A stretch of 64,000 nucleotides of DNA from assembly GCF_040581485.1 (NCBI RefSeq), contig NC_090128.1, forward strand, positions 45,910,931 through 45,974,930, given 5' to 3'. Positions 13,456 to 26,200 of this stretch are shown piece after piece (positions within the stretch are counted from its first letter, which is position 1; the number at the start of each line of letters is the position of its first letter). The notes below the pieces were generated by a model that saw only the letters and a program-made list of their open reading frames with translations, ran no database searches and was not told the origin of the DNA. Origin of the DNA: Linepithema humile. Taxonomy: Eukaryota > Arthropoda > Insecta > Hymenoptera > Formicidae. The position numbers and the translations under genes are program-made.

Positions 13456-16400
13456 CTGTAATGTTTTATTCGCGTGATTGTGATACATGAGCGCATACGT
13501 GGCAGAATGTCCCGAGACAAATGAAGAGCTGACTTCTCTGATATCTGTGATATAACTTCAAGTCGATCTTTCTCAGCGAGGATTGAGAGAGATACAATCT
13601 CTTCGCAGGTTTAAACATTTCAACAATACGTGTTCGAAGCACCAAGTATTAAATCAAATAAAAATAATTGAAATTTAAACAAATTAAAAGAACAAAATTT
13701 GATTACGTATTTTATTTTAATTGTGTATAACGATAGAACTGTTGATTTCTTTTTCAACTATTTTTTGTCTCTGAGCTTTAGTCCAAATAGACGACTAAAT
13801 GGTTCCAACTGGATAACATCCAAGCGAAAAGTCAGAGAATTGTAGACGGAGGGGCAGGTCTGGCAGGGTTAAGGGTTAAGGGCTAACCGAGTTTCCACTG
13901 GCAGGTAGCCTCACGGGATCGTAAACTCAGTAATTGGCTCTCTGCTGCGAATTCCATTCAGTCCGAGCCACGGCCGAGCCGAGCTCCACACGGCGATCGA
14001 CGGCGTTATCGAAGCGCGCGGCGATACTCGATCTGCGCGCCGTTGCAGCGCGTCCCGCGAGATAACGACGGTTCTATTCCGCTAATGTTGCTGCGCCGCG
14101 AGTTGCGATTTTTCAATGACCTTTCCCATCGCGCGCGCGTACGCGCGCCCCGTGATATTTGTTCAACGCGCGGATAAATAATCACAGATACGCGCCTGCG
14201 CCGTGGTATGGGCGCACTCGCGTCTACAGGATGCACCACAACTCGCGATCTTAATCTTAATGACAAATCCTGCAACTCGGTCTCGCAAAAGTACGGAACT
14301 GCACTAATAATTCAAGCCAGCAGGTGATTAAAGAAGGAAAGCCGAGCTCCAGCCAGCCGCACAGATAACGAATCTACGCTCTTTTTGTAATTTCAGGCGG
14401 AATTTTGAAAGAATCCTTCATGTTGAAGATTAAAAATTGAAAATTGTTAACGCTTGATAAAAATCGTAGAAACTTACACGATCAATCCCGCTTCCGTCTT
14501 TGAGAGATCCTGTATGTCGAGCGCAAAAGGAAAGAGCACCGAAGGAGGCTGGGAAAGGGAAGGAGGGGTGAGATTTCTGCGAGGCTGGGTTTAGACGTAA
14601 CCGGCATCGCAATCGCTAATTATGCAATGTTCCTCTTCTTCTTCTTTTCAGTGCGGAGCCTCTCGCTCCGCTCTCGGCGTGAGTTTTCTCACGCACCACG
14701 AAGTTCCGAATGGCGCGTACGCGACTATCGCGGCATTTCTCGCGCGCGCGCGCTATTTAGCGTCAATTGCGCAGCGCTGCACGAGCCGCATAAACAATTC
14801 GACCTGGAAGCAGTTCCGATTGTTCTCTAACGAGAATAGTCTCAGAAATGTGGACACAGTGGAACATCAATTATCTAAATTAATTTTTTACTTTTCTGGA
14901 TAATCTCTGGATCGAGAAGAGAAGATTTCTTATCCGCGGCGAAATATCTACCAGCAACGCTATTAGAATTCAGAACATGAGAAATCGGCAATTAAATCAT
15001 AAACTAAACTGCAGCGCCATTTATCACGCACGGTCTCGCGCTCTCGCCGGTTGTGTTTAGCGAAATGATCGCTATCGCGCGCGTGTCTCGCGTTTTTCAC
15101 GCTAAGATCGACATTGGCTCGTGTACAAGGTTGCTACGAGAGAATTTCCGTGTGCACTGTCATGCAGTGCGTATTAATAATTTGTTTCTTAATTCTAAAT
15201 AATTCCGCATCGAGTTAGATTTTTTACTCGATATTCTCGCGTACGGATGGCCTTCTTTCAGTTTAAAAGCGAGGACAATGACGCGGACAATAGTCCGTTA
15301 CACAAGTCGACCGGCGGAAAAATTTCGAGAGGGCAAAGAAGCGCGGGCGAGACGAGCCGTAACGAGAATCCCAGAATTGTGTCGGCAGCGTGTGGAAACC
15401 GACGCAACCGCGTGTTCGAGGCTCCGAGCGAAATAATCTCGAAACACCGTTCGACGGTATATCGGTATTTCAACGTGTCGCGTAATTGTTCTTTTATGTT
15501 TTCCCTTATTTTTTCCGCGGAGTTTACGACGGCGTTGCAGAAGCGGTTGCGGAAATCAACAGCGCTTGATTGCCAGCCGTTGTTTCAAACTCCCGAGCGA
15601 CAAATTTACCGTAAAATTCGATTGAATTTAATACGCACGATCGTTAGGCAAACAGTTGTGCTTTCTCGGGTCGTAAATCACCCGGAAAATATTTAGCTGT
15701 ATGTTGCACATTGAGAAATCGCAATTGCGCAAGCAAATTTTATTATACAAAAGTGTATCACGCGCCTATTCTCCCAAGCGATACCGAATATACTGAAATC
15801 AAGAGATATTTATGAGTGGAAGTCAGGAAGTCATCTCGGGATAACGAGCGCGTTAAACCTGTCTCACGGAATTCAAACGGTTCTCGGCGGTGGAATCCTG
15901 CGAATCGGCCTCCACTGGAAACCAACAATTTTAGTCGGCCGTAATAACGCGTTGCGCTTATGCGTAGATTTGCATCGCGTCTGGATACTTTAACCCTTGA
16001 ATCACCTGACCGCTAGCCGAATGACGGATACCGGGTTCACTCGGACTCATAGCGGAATTTCGCTCTGGAACACACTTTAACAATCCACAGCTTGTGTTGT
16101 GTGACAGAATTCAAGATAAAATTCTATTTATTATTTTACGTGCCGGATGTAACGTGAAAAATCCAGATATACACATGTACAAAATATGCATCAGCAATAT
16201 ATTTTTATTCTACAAAACTCATTTCTATTGTGAATTATAGATTGTTTAAAGGGTAAGACATTACATTCAATTAAATTTATGGCAAATTTGTTGTTTAGAA
16301 ATTTAAAATAACATTCGGTAATCAAGTATTGTTGATTTTTGCAAATGCTTTGATAAATTTCGCAGAAAAAATGGAAAGGAAACATGAAAGAACAATCACG

Positions 16401-17127
16401 CGGAACGTTAAAACCGATATCGAATAATGTTTCAGAATTATAGATCGTGTCTAAAGCAGGCTCGTAAGCGGTAGGTGGAAACGCACGGCAGATAAGATAG
16501 CGTTTTGTCGAGAGATGTGAGTGAAAACGATTGCGATTGTAACATGAAGGAAGGCTTGCGAAGATGGATGCGAAAGTCCGAACGGAATCGATGGATAATT
16601 CGCCTTAATGCGAGGGTTAATAGCGTGAACAAGAGAAATTTTGCATTCGGTCGCTTCGCGCAAATCGCAGCGTACCGCAACTTTCACTGCCACTTTCATT
16701 ACTCTTAAGTACGAAACAGCCGTTGTCATGGAATCGCTTCATAGGTAGGTGGAATTACGACAGGCATTACCATTGCGGCGCGCGTAAAACAAAACGGAAA
16801 ATCGTACCGCAGGCGTACGCTCGCAGTCGCGGCTTTAAAACGGCGGTTTTTAACGCGACTGTTTTTCAGCTTAAATCTCCCTTTCACTTTACCATTTTCT
16901 ATAAACCTTCTGCAAACATTCGCACGGTCTTAAGGTGTATCTTACCGCTCGTATATTATCTTTGACATATGCAGTTTGTTAATAGTTAGAAAAGTTTCGT
17001 ATTCGCACTTTAACATTCGAACGCCTCTATCTAATTAGTCACGCAGATTTTCACGTAATTTTATTTCTCATCATTTGTTTAAAATTAATATCAATAAGTA
17101 TAATATAACGCAGAGAACAAATTACTT

Positions 17128-17131
<4 letters not shown>

Positions 17132-17159
<28 letters not shown>
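17132..17159. repeat. Poly-T tract, 28 bases
   Basis: Homopolymer. It ends about 380 bases before the MITE at 17540. Confidence 0.9.
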
Positions 17160-17162
<3 letters not shown>

Positions 17163-17208
17163 AAGTATGACTTCTATACGTCTTTTTGATATCGATGTGG
17201 AAATTAAC

Positions 17209-17252
17209 TCGATGTAACGACCTCGATGTAACGGCCTCGATATAACGACCTT
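17209..17252. repeat. Three imperfect copies of a 14-15-mer
   Basis: CTCGATGTAACGAC, CTCGATGTAACGGC and CTCGATATAACGAC follow one another. Confidence 0.75.
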
Positions 17253-17539
17253 ACGCAGTTTATAGGGGCTGTCCTCCTAGAGTACCCGAGATAATCGTGC
17301 GGCGAGTTTCTTCAAAGGATGGACGTGCGCGCTAAGCCAATTTAAATACCACCACACTCCGGATAGTGGATCGCGAATCCTTGCTTTTCTCCGTTCGCTC
17401 TATCCTATAGAAGCCTGCTCTGCCGCTTCACCGCATAATTACACGCGAGTTAATAATGACTTACGAAGTGCAGGTCTTCGCTCGCGTTCGTCCGTTTGTT
17501 TAGCGGCACCGATACGTAGATAGACACTTCGTGTATATA

Positions 17540-17862
17540 CAGAGTGATGCTAAATTAAACTGCCAAATCCACAGGAAACATTTTATTAAATATTGATAAT
17601 TGAATGTTTCCCGCAGCAAGCAGGAAGTTTTGAACACAAGTTTTATGAAACGGTAATCTGGACTTCAAATTAAATCAGGGAAAAAGATCTCTTCGCTTGT
17701 CTTCTCACTCTTGAAACTTAATTCATTACAAGTTCATCTTTTTCAACCTCTTCTGACCGAAAAGTTGTTCGTGTCCCAAGGCAATTTCGTCGGGAACAAA
17801 TCGACTTCGGTAGGTGACAAATTTCTCTGACAAATTTGACGGTGTAATTTCGAATCACCCTG
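17540..17862. mobile_element. MITE with TA target duplication, mariner/Tc1-like ends
   Basis: Terminal inverted repeats: CAGAGTGATGCTAAATTAAA at 17540-17559 and, at the right end, the reverse complement of CAGGGTGATTCGAAATTACA (17843-17862); the match continues through AC.G.CAAAT. Both ends are flanked by TA (17538-17539 and 17863-17864). At 323 bp with no transposase it is a non-autonomous element. The superfamily is inferred from the TA duplication. Confidence 0.75.
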
Positions 17863-20800
17863 TAAGTGCGCGGTGTCGAGGCCGTCCGCGACGCTGTTGT
17901 ATTAAATTGCACGGTGCTAATCTCGCGTTGCGCGTTTCGCTCGCTCGCTCAGCGTAATTCCAGCGGCCGGCGCCGTTTTTTTTTTTTTTTCCGCCGCTTT
18001 CCTTGCCGTAGGTACTCTCTCACGACGAGCGATGACGAAAATCGCAAGTCACCGATTATCAGGCACAGCGGCCTTTTTTTTCCGATGCCGGATGCCTGCC
18101 CGCCTCCTGGACGTACGAATGCCGGCGCGACGCAATGATGATAGATCGTTGTGTCAATGATCAATGGCAATGATCGAATGTTCTTACCGGCAACGTCGAT
18201 GCAAAATAGCTGCGGTACACGGACAGATACACTTGCTCATTATATGATAGGCTTCCTCGCGAGCACGATGCAATGTAAACAAGTTAGTTATGGGCGTTAC
18301 TCGTGCATCAAAAATGCAACGGTAACATGAACACATCCATAATAACCAATAAATGCAACCGTTTAAAGGAAATTACACACGCGTAAAAGTTGGTTCCGCG
18401 TGACGTATCGTGGAAGATTGCCGTAATTTCGACACTCGAACACGTGAAGCCACTCGGTCACCGATATGCAGATATGTTCCGAGATTCGTCCACGATGATG
18501 ATGCATCGAGCCGCATGGCGGCGGTCGCCACGGTATGTTAACGATTATTCGCTACATTTCTCATGGTGCACACGGTAGCGTCGGTTAGCAACGGCAGTGA
18601 CTAGCAATCTACCCTCGAAGTGCGTATCTATCGACCAATTAATGAATTAAGCAAGCAATGAGGGCGCGACGTCCAGCGACGCGTAATTATATCAATATAA
18701 TATATCGCGGACGTTGTTTCTAATAAACCTGGTAAAGTAGCGTAATTTATGATGGCAATTACCAGGCCTGGCTTTTTTACCACCTGGCTGCATTCGGTTC
18801 TCCTCGAGAGAAGACGTCAAATTGGTCAGTTAAATAATATATCGAAGCTTCGGGAACTTTGCGTTCTCGTCTTTTCGCTTATTTGTCAACTGCGACGAAT
18901 CGTATATCGCACAGAACACATTAATGTGAGTGTCGAGATTATCGTATGAGTGTGCTTCTTCTTCTTCTTCTTTTCAAAATGAAGATGCAAGTAGGACGAT
19001 GCTTTTTCTTCGTCCCAAATTTGCCGCACAGATTACGAAAATCACCGCTCTCCTCTCTTTCTCTCTCTCTCTCTTTCTCGCTCTTTCTCTAATTATCGTT
19101 CTCTCTAATTTTATAACATGCCGCTCGATGAACGATGATGATAGATTACACTTTGCCGTAACTGTTTATACACAGTTTTATACACAGAAATGAAGACATC
19201 GCTGCGTCAATTTTAAAACAGCATAATTAGAACTATTTGACAACTAAATAAGCCACGAAAATACCGTGTTCAGCCTGGTTAAATCGAATTCAGATTTATT
19301 CCGCAATAAATAACGGGATTATGCCCTAATTTAGATGTGCAACACGAAACCGAGATCTGAGAAACGGCGCGCCGAAATTATCGCCGAAATTAATTCGGCC
19401 ATTCTCGATATCGTGAGGGCGCGCTTTGGGCCGGCGGAATCTCATCGGCGCGCGATTGCGAGAAGGGACTTTCTGCATCGCTTCTGCATGCGCCTCTCTC
19501 ATTATCGTCCTGCCTAATGCATAAGTTCGTCGTTAATGTACTGTTATTACCGTGATCGTATACACGCTCTCGGCGTAATGGCCGCGCTCGGTGCATAATC
19601 TCCCGTCTCTCCCTTTGTCAACGAACGAAACACCCGGGTACTCGAATCAATGAATGCTAATCCGTCGTCAACGAGCGACCAGCACGTCGAACTTTGCGGG
19701 AGATTTTTAATTTAGATGGATGGAAAAAAGACAGTGCATTTCAATAATGAAAAAGTGACAGACAAAAAAAGGCACAAAAAACAATCACAAATAAAACAGT
19801 GATAAAATAATAAATGCGTAAAGAAGATGAAATGTTTTCTACGCGTTGCGTATACGAATAATTTTAAGCGTAACGCAATCTTGAAAAAAAGACATCTTTT
19901 GCGTAGGTATTATATACACGTGCTATTGCGAATGCATATCATTAATTTGCATTTCAGATACCGCGCGTATCTCCAATAACCAAGCAATTTTAAACGTGAA
20001 GGAAAAACCACGAACCATTGCATGTCTAACTTTATTTATACAATATTTTACGGGGGAAAAAAAACGTGGTTTTCTCCGACAAATATGGCGATAAAAAGCC
20101 TACGTCTTGAATACTTCACGATAAAACCCCGATGAAGAAATTCCTCGGAACGGCCGGCTCGCCTCTTTTGGCATTAAAATGGAGTTTTGTTTAAAAGTAA
20201 AAGCAAAATGCGCGTTTAAGGAGCAGTAGTAAAAGCGCATAATGTATCATTACGCGCCATATGGCGATTCGCTAAACATTTCGAGTGAAAAACGGTTGTT
20301 GTTCCGAAACGCTAATAAGCGTACAGCGCACCGGCCATATCGACAAGCGCAAGAAGTGTCTCGACCGCATTAACGACACGTCCGTTAATCTAGGAAACAG
20401 GCCGATATTCCACGGTGGTAAAATTTTATCGTGAAATTATTCGTGCTTTTACTTTAATCGCATATCACTGGCTATAATTACGGCAATATAAATAGAAAAA
20501 GAATTGTATGTTAAAATCAACAGTCGCGGAATTCCTTTAGAAAGGGGACCGTTTCCGTGCACGCGCGCGGACGATCGAGAAATCTCGTAGACAGGAAACG
20601 CCGCAGCCTCGGGCCGACATTAATAATTTCTCGAAAAGCGAACTGAAGTCAGTCGGGAGGAAGAAATTGCGATGCTGAATCGTCGTTGCAAAATCGGGGC
20701 CCGTTCTGTGAGCGCTTTACCGCTCTCAAGAAATTACGACTTCCTCCCGTGATCGATCGATCTTCCTGGTTCGCGCGAGAAACCGCGCGCGACCGATAAC

Positions 20801-23201
20801 GCTGGAAGTAGGCTCGGTTCTCCGGTCGAATGTTGCTGCTCGAATCTATAGGTTGATGCACGGCGTATATGCCGTATGCACGGCTAGACCTACTTTACTC
20901 GGTCAAGAGATTGCACTCAAGTCGTGCGCGACGGAAATACGAAGCTCTAGAAATGTTATGAATGTACGTAGATAACTTACATGTTTTCGAACTTGTATAC
21001 GAACGTTGAGTGATGGAAAGTGGGTATTTTAAAGATTAATTTATCTATGTTACACATTTCTTACAATTTATCATCAATGTTATACTAAATTTGCGAATTT
21101 CTGCACTTTGAAAATTTACTCGTTTTTAACTTTAGCTGTAATTGTTTTTTTTTATTACTGATTTTGTGACAAACAACAATCGGAAATCTAATGATAAATT
21201 GAGAATCAAGAATTAATATTAGTGTATCAGAAATTATATTTGGAAAAGGTATTGCTTGCGGAGAAAGAAATGGAAATTTAAACCTTTGTTTGTGCGAACT
21301 GTGTGACATAGACAGAAAGTGCATCTCGAATTCTCGAGGCATTCCGTACAAAATTCCGTTCCACAGGATACGCGTTCGCGTATCGAATTGCTTTTCCGCG
21401 AGTAATCGTCCCGCGGTGCAAAATTAATAGGTGTCTCGCATATATATCACTAATCCTGCCATCGATCTTCCGGGTCTCCGCGAAAAAGTCACTGGCGATA
21501 AACGTAAGTAGCCTCATTTGGACGATCGGATAAACGCCGGCTGTATCGCGCGTAGTGGAAGTTTTACGCGGTCAAACGAGTCGCGCTACTCGGCAGGAAA
21601 GCCTTCAGCGTTGCGGGCCGGGTGTTTCTACGAAACGATCTCCGGGACTTCGAGATGCGTCTCGTGCATGCTGCGATCGCGCCGCTCCGGTGTTTATGGA
21701 TCTCTTCCGTACCATCGATCTTCCGCGTTCTACAACGCAGCAAATGCAACGAGCATTGTTCTAAGAGCAACAAGGATACATGGCCGGCATGCCGGGAATA
21801 GTGAAACACGCCCAACGTGATCCTGCCACGAGTTATCGTTCCGGCATTAATCCTTTCAAGTCTTGCGCGATGACGATCAGCAGTGTACCAGTTAGATGAA
21901 AACTGTAGGAAGCAAATATGCTACAAGAAGATGATTTTTCTGAAAAGCTGAAAATTTCTGGCTGAAGGAAATTATCATTTTTTCGCAGTTCAAGCTCAAC
22001 TAAAAAAAAAATAAATAAAAAAACTTAATTTTCAGTAAACTTTTCGCAAATTACAGTTTCTTTAATCGAATTTAGTGTATTGATTACACAAGATCTCGAT
22101 ACGGTTACCGGAAACCATTACGCAAAAGAAGGCAACGAGGCTGCTGCGGTGTATCGGCGATAATTATCGGATTCAGGGGTAAAGTTCGTGGACAAACTTC
22201 GGCCCGTCGATTCTTCCGGGAAAGCGGTAAACGCCCCGAGTCGTCGTCGCCGAGTAATCGATATCGTTCGACGACCGAGTGAAACGAGTTTCGGCGCGAA
22301 CCCGGAGGGGAGTCGTGTCGAACTCCCCGTTTCCTCGTCGCGGATGGCCGTGTAACCCTATAGGAAACCTTCCGCGCGAGTTTCACTTTGCAGTGCACTG
22401 TTACCGGACCGCTCGTCCCGTCACGGATACGGACATGTGATGCGGTAAACGACCGCCTGCAATGAGCCGCGTACAAAGCACCTGTATGCGCCTCTATCGG
22501 GTGCATAGCACCGAGTGTGAATGCACTTTTAGCGCGGCAATGCCGGGATCTAACATGAGCACGGCGACTCTGTGACCTTATTCTTTCTCGCAATGGCGAA
22601 GTGTCACACGCTTATCAACTAGCCGAGTTAGAGAGTACGACCGGTTGCCGACCGGAGAGAAAATCCTCTTTTTCTGTACTTTTCCGCGCGCGCGCGCTGC
22701 TCCAGTTCGACTTCGGGGCTGCGGCAAATGCCGCGTTGCAGATCAAACATTGCATAATTGAAATGGTGTCGGTTGGAAAAAGAGCACACAAACAGAAAAA
22801 TCCGGCTTAGAGCACGAAAATAAAGTTTTCAATTCCCTTCACTTTATGATTTTCCGCTAATAAAATTACGGTTGTTTCGCAAAAAAAGTTTATAAGGTAA
22901 AACAAAATCGTTAAATCTTTTTCTGCGAGCTGAGTTTCCTTGTAAGACGAATAATAATGTCTTGATGTTGTCGTGATTTATTTGCAGCCACTTTTAATGT
23001 TCCTATAAACATTCTCGTATTAAAAAACCTTCCTTACGCATTCGTTAAAGCTACGTCAGGACATTTGGTTTTCACTGTGAATGTCCAAGAATATTTGCTG
23101 GACACATTTGTTATACGAGCGGCGATTCTCCTCGAAGCGGCGTTGTAATTTACATGGTCGCAAATCGCTTTTGCAATTTCGCTCGGACGTGTCCGATCGT
23201 T

Positions 23202-23203
<2 letters not shown>

Positions 23204-23232
<29 letters not shown>
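23204..23232. repeat. Poly-T tract, 29 bases
   Basis: Homopolymer in otherwise mixed sequence. Confidence 0.9.
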
Positions 23233-26200
23233 GTCGCGATCGTTCATCTGTCGAGAATTCGCGGGAGAAGATGGCAATCACAGCCATTCGTTTCGCGTCG
23301 CAACCGTAGACTCCTTTCCTCGTCCATCGACACCGTGTCATCCGATAGCCGCAGGACATATGTAGCCGAGAGATGTATCGATTGCCGCGCGTCTCGCTTT
23401 TGTACGAGTTCACAGTCGGTCGCTCCTGGAGATTCGAACACGAGGATGCACTTCGACGCGTCCGCGCGCGCGGCTGCGGAGGCCCGGAAAGATAGCAGAG
23501 TAACGCGGCCGGAATTAATGCGGAGTGGTAGTCACGCGCGCGCGCGCAAGGAAAAGGGATTTATGCATCGCCAGCGTTGATAAAATATATCCCGGGGCAC
23601 CGAAGATGTACGTACGTCTCCTCCTCCTTTTCCTCCTTGACGCTTGTTTTGCGTAACTCGTGCGCGTGTGCGAGCTTGCGCTCCGCTGCGCTTTCCTCTG
23701 CGAGATGTGCTTTCAGAATCGCAGCTGTTTTGCATGCGAAGTGTGGATGAGGCCTCGGAACATGATAATTATTATTATCAAGCCTGATAATTACTATGAT
23801 GAATAATTACGAACGTCTTCATACGTTACCAAACATCTGTGTACTTTCATTAACGCTAGAATAAATTGCGAAAAAAAAGATATGTTCGGGGAATGTGTCG
23901 TTTCGGGAGAAGCGGTAATTAGCGTTTTAGCGCGAGACCACCTGAGAAGTGCGCGGATCTATCCGCGTAGTATCCGACGAGATGAGAAAGAGATCGCGGG
24001 CAGGTGGGGAACGGATGGAGAAGGAGGAGGAGAAAGAACGAGAGAGAACGCTGTGCACTTAGGGCCTTTCGTCACGGAGACGAGGCGAGAGCTGGCCGCG
24101 CGCGGTCAATGGCTGCGGTATCCGCAGGTTCAAGGAAACCGGGCTGGTCCGATTCGACATCGTCGTGTCGTGTCCGCCGGGGAAACCGAACAGGTGACGC
24201 GCCTGCCTCTGCGAAAATGCAGGTTAATGGAATGCCGTCTAAGTAGCCTCTGCTGCTGCAACTGCATACGATTACCGCCGACTGGATTCTCGAGAGTCTT
24301 CCATGCTTCAGCGATCGAACAGAGAACTATGTCGTGCCTCTATCGAGGATGTTACATCTGGCACGTACAGAATATCTTTGGTATTCAAGATTGATCGCTG
24401 CGTGATATTTAGAAGGATATCAATTCAATTCAAGCCTGCGCCTATCAAATTCGAGCTCTTCTGCTCACCTCTTCAATTTCAGGATAAATTCGAGATATAA
24501 ACTTGGAGTTTTTTATATATTGCAAAAATAATTATCCGAAAGTTTATAAAAAGATCATGTTTTTGTTCTTTCTGATAATATTGATCAAGGGCAGAGCGAT
24601 TACTTGCCGTAACAAGAGATAGAGCGATTACGAATCCGACTGCTATTGAATGCCAATTGTTCTCGCGCAATTCTAATGAGGCAACGAATCTCATTGTTAT
24701 GGACTCTTTCATAAGCGACGTAAGTCTCTTCATAATTGACTCGGGGGCCTATCGATCTTTCGAATAAACAAAGCACTGATTTTCTCATCAGTCAATTTTA
24801 CGCGTCAGGGCTTCGCGATGAAAGTCGCAATTAAGCTGTGCTTTCACCTTAAACGTGAAATACATGCGCAAGCTTATGTGTGCTACAACATCGAAATGAA
24901 ATCGAATAGGCACAATCAATACTTGAACCGCAGAAAGCATTAATTGCTTCTTGCCAATCCATTCGCTATTTTTAGCGTCTGCCCGTCTATATTTTGACGA
25001 TTGCAGAAGCGAGGGGGATCGCTCCACGCGTCTCTATCAGCGCACTACATAGCAACGAACTCATCGATCGGCCGCGGAAGCGGCTTTTCGAAAGCCGCGC
25101 GAGGGACCACGAGAAACCCCAACCGGACGACGACACGAACGGGGAGAAGCGCGGGCGGTTTCACGGTGTGCGTGTATACGTGCGCGTGTACACACTCGTG
25201 TATATATACGCAGGACTCGCCTATCGATCTAATGCTTTTTTTTTCACATACCGGTGCATGAAGGCGGCAGTTGACATGTTATTATCCATGGGGTGGTTCC
25301 ATAAATTCCCGATTCGATCCGACTAACGTAACCCTCTCGACGACACTCTCGCTCGCGCGATACTCCCGGGCTCTCCCGTCACCCTCGTCTCTTCACGGCA
25401 CCGCGACCTCGAGATGACCTCGGGGAATCCACGATGAACGGGTGGACCCGACGCGACCGAGCGCGGCTGGCAACAACGACCGGTGGATAGGGCACGTCTG
25501 CTGTGACACCTGCCTTGCGCTGACCTGGACAGGTTGGAACCGTCCGCCGGACTGAAGTTAGAATGCGCACTAGCCCGTTTCCATGGTGGTGGTCGGTGCT
25601 GGAGGAGAGCTGGAGGTGGCGGCGGCGGCGGCGGCGGCGGTAGTGGTGCTCGAGGATTGGTGGGGTTTTGACAGAGCCGTCTGTGCCGGCTGCGCGTCGC
25701 GTTCTCCATCAGGCAACGGCACGTACCTTAGTCGCGCATCATGGTGTTGGCCGAGAAACACCCATGGGACACGTAGCAGCGTCGCTCTGTCGGAATTGAG
25801 ACTAGAAATCGTCGTGGAAAAAAACCGGCGTTACATCTGCGCCGTGCGTTCCGAGCCTGCAAAATTTTTCATTAATAATAATAACGTCGCTTGTTTTTCG
25901 AACTCTGCGGTACAGATAGCAATTGTTACACATGATAGTAGACAATGTTTCGAGAGAAAAAATATAGGACAATCGTGTAATTGGATTTTATGGAAAAATA
26001 TTATATGACTTTCCAGGCGATGAATCTTGCGCTACTTGAAAGCGCGAGACCTCGCTTTGTTTCGTAATAGAGTTCTTTTATTTGTTTTCCTCATTCCAGG
26101 CGAAGTCATTAGTGCCTATATTTCCGCTTGGGTATTTTCGAGTCAAACGTATTGTCTGGCCGCATAATGACTGCTTAAAAATTCCGAAGCTATTCAAATA

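Noticed and set aside
13868..13890. TTAAGGGTTAAGGG motif resembling telomeric repeat
   Set aside because: Only two imperfect units, and not the insect TTAGG unit.
22105..22593. 162-codon open frame on the minus strand
   Set aside because: Arg/Ser/His-rich translation typical of CpG-rich non-coding DNA; no domain or splice signals.
23882..24394. 170-codon ATG-initiated frame on the plus strand
   Set aside because: The composition looks like GC-rich non-coding DNA and shifts in character along its length; no family recognised.
25323..25761. Minus-strand frames with Pro, Ala and Thr runs near splice-like sites
   Set aside because: The runs come from a GGC trinucleotide repeat; in the phase needed to join the 13.3-kb exon the frames contain stops. 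Possibly a 5' UTR exon, not supportable.
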